Assembly (NCBI GenBank): GCA_026182355.1
Contig: JAPFBL010000367.1
Span: forward strand, 1-64,000
Origin: Hermatobates lingyangjiaoensis
Taxonomy: Eukaryota > Arthropoda > Insecta > Hemiptera > Hermatobatidae
Reading direction: 5' to 3'
Length of the DNA: 64,000 nt
Shown here: piece by piece, positions 1 through 11,331 of the stretch
How positions within the stretch are numbered: the first letter of the stretch is position 1
How the letters are laid out: the number at the start of each line of letters is the position of its first letter
The notes under the pieces: generated by a model
Databases searched by the model: none
Told to the model about the DNA's origin: nothing
What the model saw: the letters and a program-made list of their open reading frames with translations, nothing else
Program-made: the position numbers and the translations under genes

Positions 1-299
1 TTTTAAATTTTGTAAAACGCAAACCATTAAATATCTCGATTTTAACATAAATGGAATTAGGCCACTTTCAAAATAAGCGGCTCATATATACTAAATTGAA
101 TAAACAGTCCACATGGACTATACAACTTTAAATGACTGCGACTTAGTTTTATTAGTTATTATTAACATGTCTTTTTTAATATGACGCTGGTTATAATAAA
201 AAACTATGGTTTTTCAGCTTCCAAATTGGAATTCATATTTTTTTTGGAATTGTTATTGTATCATATTTGTTGAATGTCATATTTCTCTCTTTCTTTCAG

Positions 300-420
300 A
301 CCCAACGATGAGGACGATGATGAAGACGATTGCTCAGGGACTTTTACTTCCAAATTGGCTCTATTGGAACAAAGTGAGTCAGGTCTTCCTGATTCAGAGT
401 CACAAGAAATTTTTGGACAG
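300..420 (+). pseudogene. POLD1: Duplicate of POLD1 visible exon 1
   Basis: Same acceptor and donor as 36522-36642 and an open frame of 40 codons ([10 protein letters not shown] to SESQEIFGQ). Two substitutions relative to the gene copy change residues: Asp for His, and Gly for Asp. It ends in phase 0, so it could splice in frame to the exon at 4351. Confidence 0.88.
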
Positions 421-561
421 GTAGCCAACCCTTGATGATTTATCTCTTTTAATTCATTACTTAAGTAAATAAACATGCGTGCGTAAAAATCTTAATGCCT
501 CTATTAATTTGATACGTCTATAGAACTTTTAAGATCTCTTGTACTATAAGTTAACAATGAC

Positions 562-2160
562 AAAAAAAAAATCTGGAGTGGCCTACACTCTACTTTACTA
601 TAAGTAACTTAATGTCAAATTTCTTGAGTATATAAAACATAACGTCTCATTTAAGCATAACGTAAACATCTAAATAGGATATAATTATTAGCCTTTCATT
701 CCTGAGGTAGTACTGATAGTCATTGAAGGATATATCATTTTATAAGCTTATTTTTGTACATCACAGATAATTTATTATTTGCAAATAATTTCATTAGTAT
801 AACTACAGCAGTAATAACATTTTTGAAAAACCAAAGTGAACATTTCTTGAAACGATTTATTCTCCTACAAGAGAATGGCTTTCGTTCAAACAGCCAGTAG
901 ATTCCTTACATCGTTTACTTGACATCCTTCTACATTGAATATTAAAGTAAAATTTTTAAATTTAAAACAGGAAAATACCCTTTTTTTCTCTGAAAAACAT
1001 CTTAAACTGCGAAGAAAATGTTGTTTTAAGGTGATTTGTTAATTAAAGATGTACGATAATTACAGTTATTAATCTCTAAACGAAAGATTCAGATTATGAA
1101 TTATCATTTACATTTTTGGTCTTTTATAGAATTATCATACTGGGAATTTTAATCTTTAAAATAATAATAATAATAATAAGCTTCTTAGTATTTAATAAGA
1201 TCATTTTCCTTCCCCTTTGTCAAATAACATATATACGAATTTTTTCTGATTGAGTGTTATCATTTTCCTGCACAATATTATTCCTCTTACATCTCATATA
1301 ATTCAATAAACAATTTAAACTGTTCCTTTATAAAATCAATTTTATCTCAGTGGATTCCCTCAAAAAATTTCTAAGTCAATGTAAACAATGTAAAAAGTAC
1401 AAAAAATTCGACAAGTATAGCAGGTGATCTCTTAGTCTAGGATAAACAAAGAGTTTTTATATCGTTATTACTCTTTCCCTTAATTGAAACTTCATAATTT
1501 TTTTTATGAATTGCTAATTTTTTGTTCCATTTTTGGTCAAATTTTCATTATTTTTTAACGAGCCGTTTAGCGTCAAAAAAACATTTTCTGAAAACACAAA
1601 TCGTACTGTAACGCCCCTTTAGCGAATGTAATTTTGGAAAAAAATATCTCAACTCATTCTCCACATAATGTTTTATTTTTAGGCATAGTTTCATTTTGAT
1701 CCATCAAACAGTATGGCTTGTATCGCTCTCACAAGGTTTGAGATTGAATTATAAGTCAAAATGTTTACATTTTATTGAAAAAAAAAATATTTCCTGTTGT
1801 TTTAAAATTCTGAATATATTTTTCGTTTGTTGCATTTGAAACCTCAAAGATAATGTCAAAATTTCAAAAGTCTAGGGTTATCAGTTTAGGAGAAATAAAT
1901 GTTTTAAAAAAAACTGTTTTTGGCAAAAAAAGTGACTTTCGTATCATGCATAATTCTTCCCAAACAATAGGGATCTTCGTCTTTATGAGGCCCATTTTTG
2001 TGTAAAATATCAACTTAATCCATCAAAGATTCTGGACCGTAGCGTGGTAACAAGCAATGCTAACACACGCACCCACCCACCCACACACACACACACAGAC
2101 ATCATCGTACAAACGTCATAAAACGACTTCTGGGACCTCAAAACATGTAATTCCGTCAAA
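562..2160 (-). mobile_element. Inverted-repeat DNA transposon (non-autonomous), reverse orientation, truncated
   Basis: Reverse complement of the elements at 27577 and 28926, starting at their right end (aatctggagtggcctacactc) and including the internal TG-rich tract seen here as CA repeats at 2065-2098. The left-end inverted repeat is missing; homology stops near 2160, where the POLD1 intron sequence resumes. No protein-coding capacity is seen. Confidence 0.8.
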
Positions 2161-2490
2161 ATCTCACATCATTCTACCTGATGACGAGAGAGTCGAAATA
2201 TAATAGTGAGTTTTTGTGATATCTTTTATGTGTGTTCTTTTTGTGAATTAAGTTTACATATAAATCAGAAGAAGACTGACAAAATCTTACTTCGTTCGTA
2301 GAATCGTTTCGTTATATATATATGAAGATTTCACATAAGTGAAATCGTCAGATGGGTTTTTGACTCTGACGAAGACCGCTTGTTACGGTTGAGATCTTAG
2401 TCTTGTTTTCCCATTTCATATTATGGTTTGATCATTGATATATATACTAAATTGAATAAACAGTCCACATGGACTATACAACTTTAAATG

Positions 2491-2646
2491 ACAAAGCACG
2501 ACACAGAAAAAGGAATAAAAAGCACACTTGCTGAATTCTCAAATTTCGAACTGTTGTTCTAGTCTACTCCTGATGACCAACAACGGTTCGACATTTGAGA
2601 ATTCAGTAAGTATGCTTTTTATTCCTTTTTCTGTGTCGTGCTTTGT
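2491..2646. repeat. Foldback MITE (duplicate copy)
   Basis: About 60-base arms: acaaagcacgacacag at the left and ctgtgtcgtgctttgt at the right, with a short centre. It lies in the intron of the POLD1 fragment and matches 37628-37782. Confidence 0.85.
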
Positions 2647-3700
2647 GCAATTTAAAGTTATATATGATAAATTATATATGTATATATTATATATATAATT
2701 ATAAATTATAGTTGTAGTATGCAGAAGCTTAACAAGAAGCAAGGTCTGAAAAAATATGCTTACAGGAAGGACTGCTACCAAAATTTACAAATATATATAT
2801 ATATGATCATATATATACTGTACATACATATATGATCTCATTTGATTTTGTGGTTTGTTCATTGATTGTTATTTCACGTGTTGGTGAAATATACAATGGT
2901 GATAGGATTTGAGGTGATAGGTAATGTCCTTTATTTGTTAGATAATTATTCTTAAGTTATCTTAGTTTTATCGAGTTCTATATTTTGAAGAAATTTATAA
3001 ATACCATAATTCTAAAAACAATTTCTATATAACAAGAAAAATAATCTCACCTTGGTTAGAAAGAGAAGTTACAGCCTTTCAATTTACTGCTCTTACAGAT
3101 TACAACAATTTGTATTTTCACAACTGACTTTATTGCAGTTTTCTTTATGTTATTTAGCCACCTCCCATGGACCTCGACAGTTTCGTAAGTATCAAACTTG
3201 AATTAGCTTTCGCTTTTTGGTGCACGTTTAAGGATAATCAATTGAAGATAGAAAGTTGCCTAAAACTGACAGTTAATAGGTCAGCTGGAATAGTTATCGA
3301 GATCACTGATAGTGCAGCGCTGATAGCAATGGCATAACAAGAACACATCGCACTCTCATTAATGGGGAGTTGAGACCAATCCCTTTTAATAATCTTGTAG
3401 ATGTATATATTTAATGAACTGACTATACTACCCTCAACCCACCTCCCATACCTCTCAGTGGTTCTAAAGTGAGGGCCGCGAACTTACTCGAATTATGCAT
3501 CATATGTATTTTTCTACGCAGTATGGCGTCAATGCAAGTATGCTTGCCCAACTATAAATGAACCTTCATCAAGTTCATCAATCGCCTTATATTTTTGTAC
3601 TTTGTGTTTTTATTTTAAAATTATATTTTTAATTCATTAATTGTGCAATCTGTTATAGTGTGGTATTTACTCATATTAGGAAAAGTATTAAGTCTCCACA

Positions 3701-4043
3701 CAAAAAGTTTATTATAAAAAAAACTAAACAACGCGTTTCGAACACTTGATGTTCTTGCTTGGTATCTCCCACTTAATAATCACCCCAACAGAGCAGATGT
3801 ACCTGAAGAAGAACATCACGTGTTCAAAACGTGTTGTTTAGTTTTGCTTGGTATCTCCCACTTAATAATCACTCCAGCAGAGCAGATGTAACCTGAAGAA
3901 GAACATCACGTGTTCAAAACATGTTGTTTAGTTTTGCTTGGTATCACCCACCAATAACCACCCCAACAGAGCAGATGTAACCTGAAGAAGAACATCAAGT
4001 GTTCAAAACACGTTGTTTAGTTTTTTATAATAAACTTTTTTTG
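3701..4043. repeat. Foldback element with three tandem 89-90 bp units (duplicate copy)
   Basis: Terminal inverted repeats caaaaagtttattataa and its complement; inside, one inverted and three direct copies of a unit containing cctgaagaagaacatca and tgttcaaaac. Unit starts are at 3757, 3846 and 3936. Confidence 0.82.
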
Positions 4044-4350
4044 TATGCAGACTTAATACTTTCCCCATTATATTTTTAATATCAAATTAAACTTCACTGA
4101 GAATTAGAAGAATGTTTTTCTATGCCTTTTGTTATTACAAGTAATTAAGTTATCATTAAGCTGTAAATATTTTTCCTGAACCATCTTCTTCTAGTCTTAT
4201 TATTTTTACTATAGATCTGGTTTTTTTTTCCTTAAATATTTGTACATATTTTGTACATTAGTTAAGAGAATACTTGTGCAGATATCATTACAATCATTTA
4301 GCTTCCGCTAATTATATTCCGAACTTGAGATATTTACGTTTTGTTAATAG

Positions 4351-4610
4351 AACGCCCTCAGCTTGGCGATGCTCCGGGATAAGACTGCCAAAGGTAAGAG
4401 CAGCGAGCCTGTCCTGGCCGCAGAGTTAGTTCACAAGTACAACATGTACGGCTACATGGGACCAGAACCGGAAGCCTTCATCAAAATCACTGTGGCCTTG
4501 CCGAAACTCATTGCAGCAGCGAAGAGAATCCTTGAAAAGGAAGACGTCTACGACGCCTTCCCCCAGTACTCCTACCGCTTCTTTGAGGCCAACATAGACT
4601 TTGATATCAG
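4351..4610 (+). pseudogene. POLD1: Duplicate of POLD1 visible exon 4
   Basis: Base-for-base identical to 45591-45850, including both splice sites and at least 120 bases of downstream intron. It begins in phase 0. No matching exon 5 follows before 47798. Confidence 0.92.
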
Positions 4611-4844
4611 GTAATCACAAACTGACAGATTTGTTAAATTATCAATATCCTTCTACTCATTTGTTACCAGAATCTAATTTAAAAAAAACTAGAACATGTT
4701 ATATGTTTCTCTATGTCTCTCGAAATAGTTCAAAAACTGCAGTAATGGAAATTTAATTTATGCCTTTACATTTAATAAAACCAAAGAAAAGTTACTCTTA
4801 AGATGTTTACTTCAAAATAGTCGTCCTATAGTATTTTGTCTTCT

Positions 4845-4848
<4 letters not shown>

Positions 4849-4893
<45 letters not shown>
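4849..4893. repeat. (TC)n microsatellite
   Basis: About 22 TC units after duplicated exon 4. The gene-copy equivalents are shorter (about 46099-46127). Confidence 0.95.
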
Positions 4894-4895
<2 letters not shown>

Positions 4896-4990
4896 CTCTC
4901 CCTCTTTCTCTCCATCTATATTTTACTACTCGATAGTCTTTCTCTCTTGAAAAGCAATATGAACACTTCCTACGAAGGAGTTGACACTTC

Positions 4991-5642
4991 AATAGAAGGA
5001 ATAAACAATATCTCGTGATATTGTTAATCATCATAACAGTGAACACGATATCCAAGGCTTAATAATTTTATTAATGGAGTTTTATATTTCAGGAGGCTTG
5101 AAGTGTTAAAAAAAGCTTGTTACCTACATTATAAAAGTAGGAATGAAATAATTATTTCAAGGAAGTCTCTTTCCACTGAGAGTTTGATAGGGAACCCTTG
5201 CGTCGATTGAAATTGTTTACGTATATTGTAGAATCAAGGTATTTAACTTGATGTGCCCTATCAATAAAGTAATTTGTTTCTTCTGAATAAACTAGAGCGT
5301 AAACATAGAAGGCTAAATAAATTGTTAAAAGTCGAGCCAAAAGTTTAGTAAAGCTGAAATGAAAAACACTTTAACTCATAAACAAGGTTATACCACTGTT
5401 AGCATGGAAAGAAAGTAATTGCTATGTAAAAGCGTTTTAGGTTGAAAATTGTAAACAGACAACTTTAGAAAAAGTGGTGTCAGCACACTTCAGCTTCTTG
5501 CCTATTGAATTCTTACAAACAATCTTAATTAAAAATAAATTATCCATTCTTTCCATTTATGTATCGGTTTAAACGAATATTACAAAACTGTAGTTATTAA
5601 TATTTGTTAGCTAATGAGAGGAGTCTTTAACATATTTGTGTG

Positions 5643-5675
<33 letters not shown>

Positions 5676-6325
5676 ATGCATTTGTCAGTGTTTTTATTGG
5701 TGTGTTTTCAAAAGTTTGTAGACATGCTACAGATTGCACAATTTAATGGATAAAATTGATATTCTGCCAGAAAATTCCCCTATAGCGAAGATTATTGTAC
5801 AGTTTTTGACTATATTTGCCATGGTAAAGCCATTTTACTATTTTATCACCTTCCTTCTGTTTTATTTTTACTGTACTATTAAGGCTACGGAACTGAAATT
5901 TTGAATTATCATAGCTCTACTATTAGCCTTCGCCGAATCCTGAATTATATTCAGTGAACACGATACTGTTTATAACGTAAATGAATCAATTTTGTTTTTT
6001 TTTGCTAAACCGCTCATTATAGATATTAAAATTATGTATATAGTAATAAAAATTATTAGTTAACAGACTAACATTGTCCAAGTCAACATTCAAGAGACAA
6101 TATTGTCCAAGATGAATATGGAAATCTCGATTTGGAATTATCCCTGCTAGTCGGGACTTTGAAGAATGTTCATCACAATCAAACAAAACAGATTTATTGA
6201 AGAGATTTTGAAAACAATCCTCCAATTCACGATGTGATAATATGATATGTTAAAAGGATAATAATAATAATAAATTATAAAAAGCTCTAGTTTTAAGGAT
6301 GCATTTAAAAAAAAGTTGTTTGCAG
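4991..6325. other. Intergenic, right of the POLD1 fragment
   Basis: No exon recognised. Contains a TG microsatellite (5637-5674) and around it weak resemblance to the old transposon relative at 31105 (tgtagacatgctacagattgc). Confidence 0.5.
5637..5674. repeat. (TG)n microsatellite
   Basis: About 19 TG units with one CG interruption. Confidence 0.95.
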
Positions 6326-6513
6326 ATTCTGTGCCGGAGACAGCGGCCTGCAGCGGGTCTGCGCCTGCAATGCTGCTCTCCTGGTACAGTGGGCCCTCGG
6401 GATGTGGAGAGCCTCAGTGAGAAGTACTGGGGAGAGATCCTAGAGAGGACTGTGTCCTGCAGCAGCCTTCAGGCAATGCAGAAGGTCTTTCCACCACCAC
6501 CCCCTCCTCCCAG
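6326..6513 (+). CDS. Exon-like GC-rich segment of an unidentified gene
   Basis: Sits between a good acceptor (gtttgcag) and donor (gtaatg) and is much more GC-rich than its surroundings. One frame is open throughout for 62 codons, including SEKYWGEILERTVSCSSLQA and ending in seven prolines. I do not recognise the product. A second frame is open over the first half, so a frameshift is possible. The donor is the first unit boundary of the array that follows. It could be a real internal exon of a gene whose other exons are not recognised, or a captured gene fragment. Confidence 0.45.
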
Positions 6514-6833
6514 GTAATGCAGAAAATCACACATTGTTATTACAGCCCCCCTCCTCCCCAGGTAATGCAGAAAATCACACATTGTTATTCCAGCCCCCTC
6601 CTCCCCAGGTAATGCAGAAAATCACACATTGTTATTACAGCCCCCCTCCTCCCCAGGTAATGCAGAAAAACATACATTGTTATTACAGCCCCCCCCCTCC
6701 CCAGGTAATGCAGAAAATCACACATTGTTATTACAGCCCCCCTCCTCCCCAGGTAATGCAGAAAATCACACATTGTTATTACAGCCCCCCCTCCTCCCCA
6801 GGTAATGCAGAAAATCACACATTGTTATTCCAG
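6514..6833. repeat. 48-bp tandem array framed by splice-like sites
   Basis: About seven units of gtaatgcagaaaatcacac + attgttattacag + a C/T-rich block ending cccag. Each unit starts as a donor and contains an acceptor-like ttattacag; the block between is 15-17 bases and varies by insertion or deletion. It continues directly from the donor of the exon-like segment. Confidence 0.9.
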
Positions 6834-6956
6834 CCCCCCTCCTCCCCCGAAAAAAAACACTGTTATGCGTTGTCATCCCGCCCCACTCCCTCCTTTTGGA
6901 ATACTCAATGCACAATGCTATCCGCTCTCTACCCACCTTCACATCAGACTGTAGTA

Positions 6957-7161
6957 CAGGGCTCTTCAAAATGAGGGTCCGGACCTCAACGATAGGGTGC
7001 AATAGAGGTCGGGAGATAAAAGGTAGTGTCACTTTTTTGTTCTTTATCTACTTAATTTCTGTAGTTATAAATTTAAATAAATTTTTATTTTAGTCCCTAG
7101 GGGTCGCAAAAAAAAAAGAAATGCAAAGTAGGTCAGGATGAAAAAAGTTTGAAGAGCACTG
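6957..7161. mobile_element. hAT-like MITE
   Basis: Ends cagggctcttcaaa and tttgaagagcactg are inverted. Flanked by 8-bp duplications ctgtagta (6949-6956) and ctgtagtg (7162-7169). 205 bases, no coding capacity. Confidence 0.9.
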
Positions 7162-7169
7162 CTGTAGTG

Positions 7170-9381
7170 CATGCTGACTTCAAGTCATCCTATATCCTTC
7201 TCCTAGATAATTCACAATGTCATACGTTGGTTTTCCATGCCACTCACTCCTCTTAATATTCAATTTCTTCAACTCCCTAATCCACTTACATTCCTATCCT
7301 TCTTATCTACATCTATCGTAATCACAGAAGTGGGTCTTCAAATTTCATCCAAGACTTTGCTTAAATAATACACATTTTATTTCGACCTTTCTCAACATTT
7401 ATTCTTTTCCAAACAATCTGATCAGTTTATGTTGAAAAGGCCTTAGACGACACATCAGATACCCTTGGTCTTTAAAAAAAAGAAAGTAATCAACAGTTCA
7501 ACGAACGTCTCGATAACTTATCCCATGTCTTTCGACACTCTAATTTTTTATCTAGTTGATTAAGTTCTCCTTGGTTCAAATTTTCACACTGAAAGATCTG
7601 GTTTAAGAGATCATTAGACTTCATAATGGAAAAAACAAAGCCGAAACAATATGGCTCAAATAGAAGAATATAAAAACTCACTACTCTGTATAGAAATTTT
7701 TAAATTTACATGGTAACAAAAAAAAATGTTTGTGGTATATCTTTATAAATAACAAATATATTTCCTTAATTTTTCTTTCTTTAATGAAATTTTTAAACGT
7801 ATTATAGTTCTCACATTGCCCTCGTGTAAGGGAGAAACCTGTACAATTAAGCTTGAATACACTTCTCTCGATGAATAAACATACATCAGTAAATTAGTAA
7901 TTTCAAAAAACTTGAGTGGTAACTTTATAAACTTATTTCAAAGAATATTAATTTGTATGACTAAAGCAAACTTATTAATTACTCTTTAAAAGAACACTTT
8001 AAACTAATCTTTACAGTCTTAATTTTTATTAAAAGTTGTAACATAATTTAATGTTATGAACACTTTAGGTAATAAAGTTGAATTAACTTAAGACCATTAT
8101 AGATGGTTCAACAACCTTTACAAAGTCTAGAAGTATTCTTAACTAGAATAGTAGAATAGTAATTAGTCCAAGGGTACAAACTTTGCTTGCGAACCCTGGA
8201 AAGATCAAATCTATTGATGCCTTTCCCCAAAAGGCTAGTCCTATTTTCAACAAAGATTTCAGCAGCCATTTATCTGTTAATACCAGATTTCGCTCTTGAA
8301 ACATCATCCAAAAGTTCTTGATTTAATTTCAGATTTTCTTAACATCTATTTACTAAAGAAACAACTTAAATTAATTTGAGGGAAAAAAACTATGGTGTAA
8401 TTTTCCCGCATTATATTATATTACAAGATATTGCTTAAATTCCTTCACCTGAAACAGTTAAAGGCTTCTAAGAACAACTATCTCATGCAGAAAATAAAAA
8501 TATATGGTTAAAGAGGTTGTGTACATGGTTAAATATATATTTAAAGATACACCTGAAAAAGTATTATTCTTCAACTTCTGCTTTATTAAGAGTGCACTTC
8601 TACTTGTTATTGACACGTGAATGTAAAACTGTGGACAAATATCTATGTCTTCCAAAAAATTTTACCTTCTATTGCTTGTTTCTTTGAGAAATATTAATAT
8701 AATCTAATTTCTTCTACTTGTGACAAAGGTCTCTTATTACGATGATTCATGCTAAATATGGTAGAATGTAGAAGTGTGCTGAGGGCGTGTACTAGCAAAT
8801 AAAACTTTGAAAATAATCAATAGGATTCCTAAATGAAATTGTTACTCTTTGCTTAGAGAAGCTACAATTAAGCAATGCTATGAAAATATGGGGATTTACA
8901 AAATTAATAAGTTATAAAGCTTTAACAATAATAATAAGGAGATTTTTTATGTATTCTGTACTCTTATTTGTTTTCATCACTTCTGATGCTTGTGTAATTA
9001 TATATTTCCTTCTCAGATTACTATTTTTTTAAATTGTTGGCGTAATTTAATGCCATACAAGAAATTTTAAATAACTTTCTTCCTCAAACCCATGTGGTTA
9101 TAACCAGAAAAAATTAAAGTTTTATTCTTAAACCTTATATATGAAAGAAACTAGTAACATGGCAGTAAAAATAAATTAAATTATCATGTTTTATATGAAT
9201 GTTTTAATAGCCCCTAAATCAATATTTGGACCCCCTTAAGCTTTTTTTGATCCTCATTAAACTTAAAATTCCCTGAAGTATGTGTGTTTCATCTTGTAGC
9301 CCCTTTGTGTGATTGTGTGGACCCCTTAAAACTTCTATGAACTACTGTATCTGAAAATTTTGTAGAATCTGTAATTTTTCC
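7170..9381. other. Intergenic, no feature seen
   Basis: AT-rich (well over 60 percent by eye) with no exon-like segment, clear repeat or structured element. Confidence 0.5.
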
Positions 9382-9389
9382 CCTTAGAT

Positions 9390-10223
9390 TAGGGCTCTCC
9401 AAACTATGACCCGCGGACCACAACCGGCCCGACAAACAAATCCCTGTGTAGTGGCCTTGAAAAAAACAATTTGATTTCATCGCTGAATCATTGAAAGCTG
9501 GGGCGCTAAGCCCGAGTCATACTGACTCGTCATAAGTCATAAGTCTGGAGTATGAATCATACTGACTGGTAGCGCTAAGTCCGAGTCATACTGACTCGTC
9601 ATAAGTCATAAGTCTGGAGTATGAATCATACTGACTGGTAGCGCTAAGTCCCAGTCATACTGACTCGTCATAAGTCATAAGTCTGGAGTATGAATCATAC
9701 TGACTGGTAGCGCTAAGCCCGAGTCATACTGACTCGTCATAAGTCATAAGTCTGGAGTATGAATCATACTGACTGGTAGCGCTAAGCCCGAGTCATACTG
9801 TCTCGTCATAAGTCATAAGTCTGGAGTATGAATCATACTGACTGGTAGCGCTAAGTCCGAGTCATACTGACTCGTCATAAGTCATAAGTCTGGAGTATGA
9901 ATCATACTGACTGGTAGCGCTAAGCCCGAGTCAGTATTCCTCTCTCACGATGGTGTGACGCACAGATACTGATTTTAATGAAATTTTAAAGTCAAAACGA
10001 CAGTATTATTATTCACACTAATTTGATTTCATAAAACTAAAGGCAGGAATCTATATTGTTTACCCTGATTTTTTCCAACAAGATATGTTCTAATTTTTCC
10101 ATGTTTATACTCTAATATTTGAGGAAATTAAATTACTGGCACTGTGATTTTTTTTTCTTCGGCCCGCATAAATGTTGGAAGTATATAATGTGGCCCTTAT
10201 ATTGAAAAGTTTGAAGACCGCTG
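9390..10223. mobile_element. hAT-like MITE carrying a satellite
   Basis: Ends tagggctctccaaact and agtttgaagaccgctg are inverted; adjoining them are the hAT-like blocks gacccgcggaccacaaccgg and ggcccgcataaatg. Flanks ccttagat and ccttacgt look like a worn 8-bp target duplication. The 69-bp array sits in its left half. Confidence 0.8.
9503..9934. repeat. 69-bp tandem repeat, six units plus a partial
   Basis: Units start at 9503, 9572, 9641, 9710, 9779, 9848 and 9917. Each contains gcgctaagcccgagtcatac, cgtcataagtcataagtc and gaatcatactgactggta, and has internal inverted motifs (gagtcatactgactc). Units are over 95 percent alike. Confidence 0.95.
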
Positions 10224-10317
10224 CCTTACGTTGTGTGTAGACGTAACGCCTTAGAAATATTAAATAGCCCCTGTGTAAAGGTTGTATGACAGTTGTTAAA
10301 GCTTATGCTGGCCTCGG

Positions 10318-10982
10318 ATGGGTAACAGGACGATGAGTGTGTTTCAGGTCGAAGCCGCCCCCAGATCCCTAGCCCAGACGGTGCAATTCCTGGCACTCCG
10401 TACGATCTCCGAGGCCTCTCCAGCTTCTTCTTATATCATTCTAATCAAACATGGGTAACAGGACGATGAGTGTGTTTCAGGTCGAAGCCGCCCCCAGATC
10501 CCTAGCCCAGGCAATGCAATTCCTGGCACTCCGTACGATCTCCGAGGCCTCTCCAGCTTCTTCTTATATCATTCTAATCAAACATGGGTAACAGGACGAT
10601 GAGTGTGTTTCAGGTCGAAGCCGCCCCCAGATCCCTAGCCCAGGCAATGCAATTCCTGGCACTCCGTACGATCTCCGAGGCCTCTCCAGCTTCTTCTTAT
10701 ATCATTCTAATCAAACATGGGTAACAGGACGATGAGTGTGTTTCAGGTCGAAGCCACCCCCAGATCCCTAGCCCAGGCAATGCAATTCCTGGCACTCCGT
10801 ACGATCTCCGAGGCCTCTCCAGCTTCTTCTTATATCATTCTAATCAAACATGGGTAACAGGACGATGAGTGTGTTTCAGGTCGAAGCCGCCCCCAGATCC
10901 CTAGCCCAGGCGGTGCAATTCCTGGCACTCTGTACACCTTTGATCTCCGAGGCCTCTCCAGCTTCTTATCCTTCTTATATCA
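10318..10982 (+). repeat. 133-bp tandem array of exon-like units
   Basis: Five units start at 10318, 10451, 10584, 10717 and 10850. Each contains atgggtaacaggacgatgag, an acceptor-like gtgtgtttcag, a GC-rich block gtcgaagccgcccccagatc and onward, and a pyrimidine-rich end. 133 is not a multiple of three. The last unit diverges and runs into unique sequence. Confidence 0.95.
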
Positions 10983-11040
10983 TTCTAATCAAACTATCAC
11001 TCTCATTAATCCTAATCACCATGTCACTAAATGTAATTAA
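10880..11040 (+). CDS. Possible terminal exon of an unidentified gene
   Basis: After the acceptor gtgtttcag of the last array unit, the frame beginning at the third base is open for 52 codons (RSRPQIPSPGGAIPGTLYTF... to a TAA at 11038). AATAAA follows at 11091. The other units share the GC-rich start of this block. It might be the 3' end of the gene suggested by 6326-6513, but the reading phases do not join directly. The function is unknown. Confidence 0.35.
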
Positions 11041-11090
11041 TGTTTACCTTTTTAATATTAATTAGTCTTAATTAATTATTATTACATCAT

Positions 11091-11096
11091 AATAAA
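11091..11096 (+). terminator. Possible poly(A) signal AATAAA
   Basis: 51 bases after the stop codon of the possible terminal exon. In AT-rich DNA such a hexamer is common by chance. Confidence 0.25.
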
Positions 11097-11331
11097 AAAC
11101 CCTTTGTAGTTGATAAAAAGATGTTTATTGTTGCATGATTTAAATGATTGAGATTTGAAAATGAAAAAATTAAATTTCGAATATTGAATGAATAAAGTGT
11201 TTTTTCTGTTGTGTGTTAATGTTGGTTTTTTCCCTTCAAATTCTATTGCTTTTTCAGTAGCCTAGAATAATGGACGTAATCACTCGATTACTTTAGGATT
11301 ACATCCTAACCTAACATACTATAGACTGAAC

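Larger units (their letters stand above)
137..4990 (+). pseudogene. POLD1: Partial, internally deleted duplicate of POLD1 5' region
   Basis: From 137 the sequence follows 36359 onward: visible exon 1 and its intron, then the 37297-39710 intron block. At about 4315 it jumps to the equivalent of 45555, bringing in exon 4 and the following intron until homology stops near 4990 (46221). The 5.8 kb holding exons 2-3 is absent. Exon 4 is identical to its partner and exon 1 has two substitutions. A 1.6-kb inverted-repeat element fills 562-2160, where the gene copy has about 500 bases of other sequence. No downstream POLD1 exons follow, so it cannot encode a polymerase alone. It may be a recent duplication or a misassembled alternative haplotype. 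Confidence 0.9.

Noticed and set aside
4836..5018. Ser-Leu-rich open frame
   Set aside because: Artefact of the (TC)n microsatellite; the same applies to its opposite-strand Glu-Arg frame and to the frame over 24238-24300.
6534..6974. 146-codon open frame rich in PPPPQVMQKITHCY repeats
   Set aside because: It is only the translation of the 48-bp array, whose period is a multiple of three so the frame stays open.
9503..9934. CRISPR-like array
   Set aside because: Units are contiguous 69-bp repeats without variable spacers, in a eukaryotic transposon.
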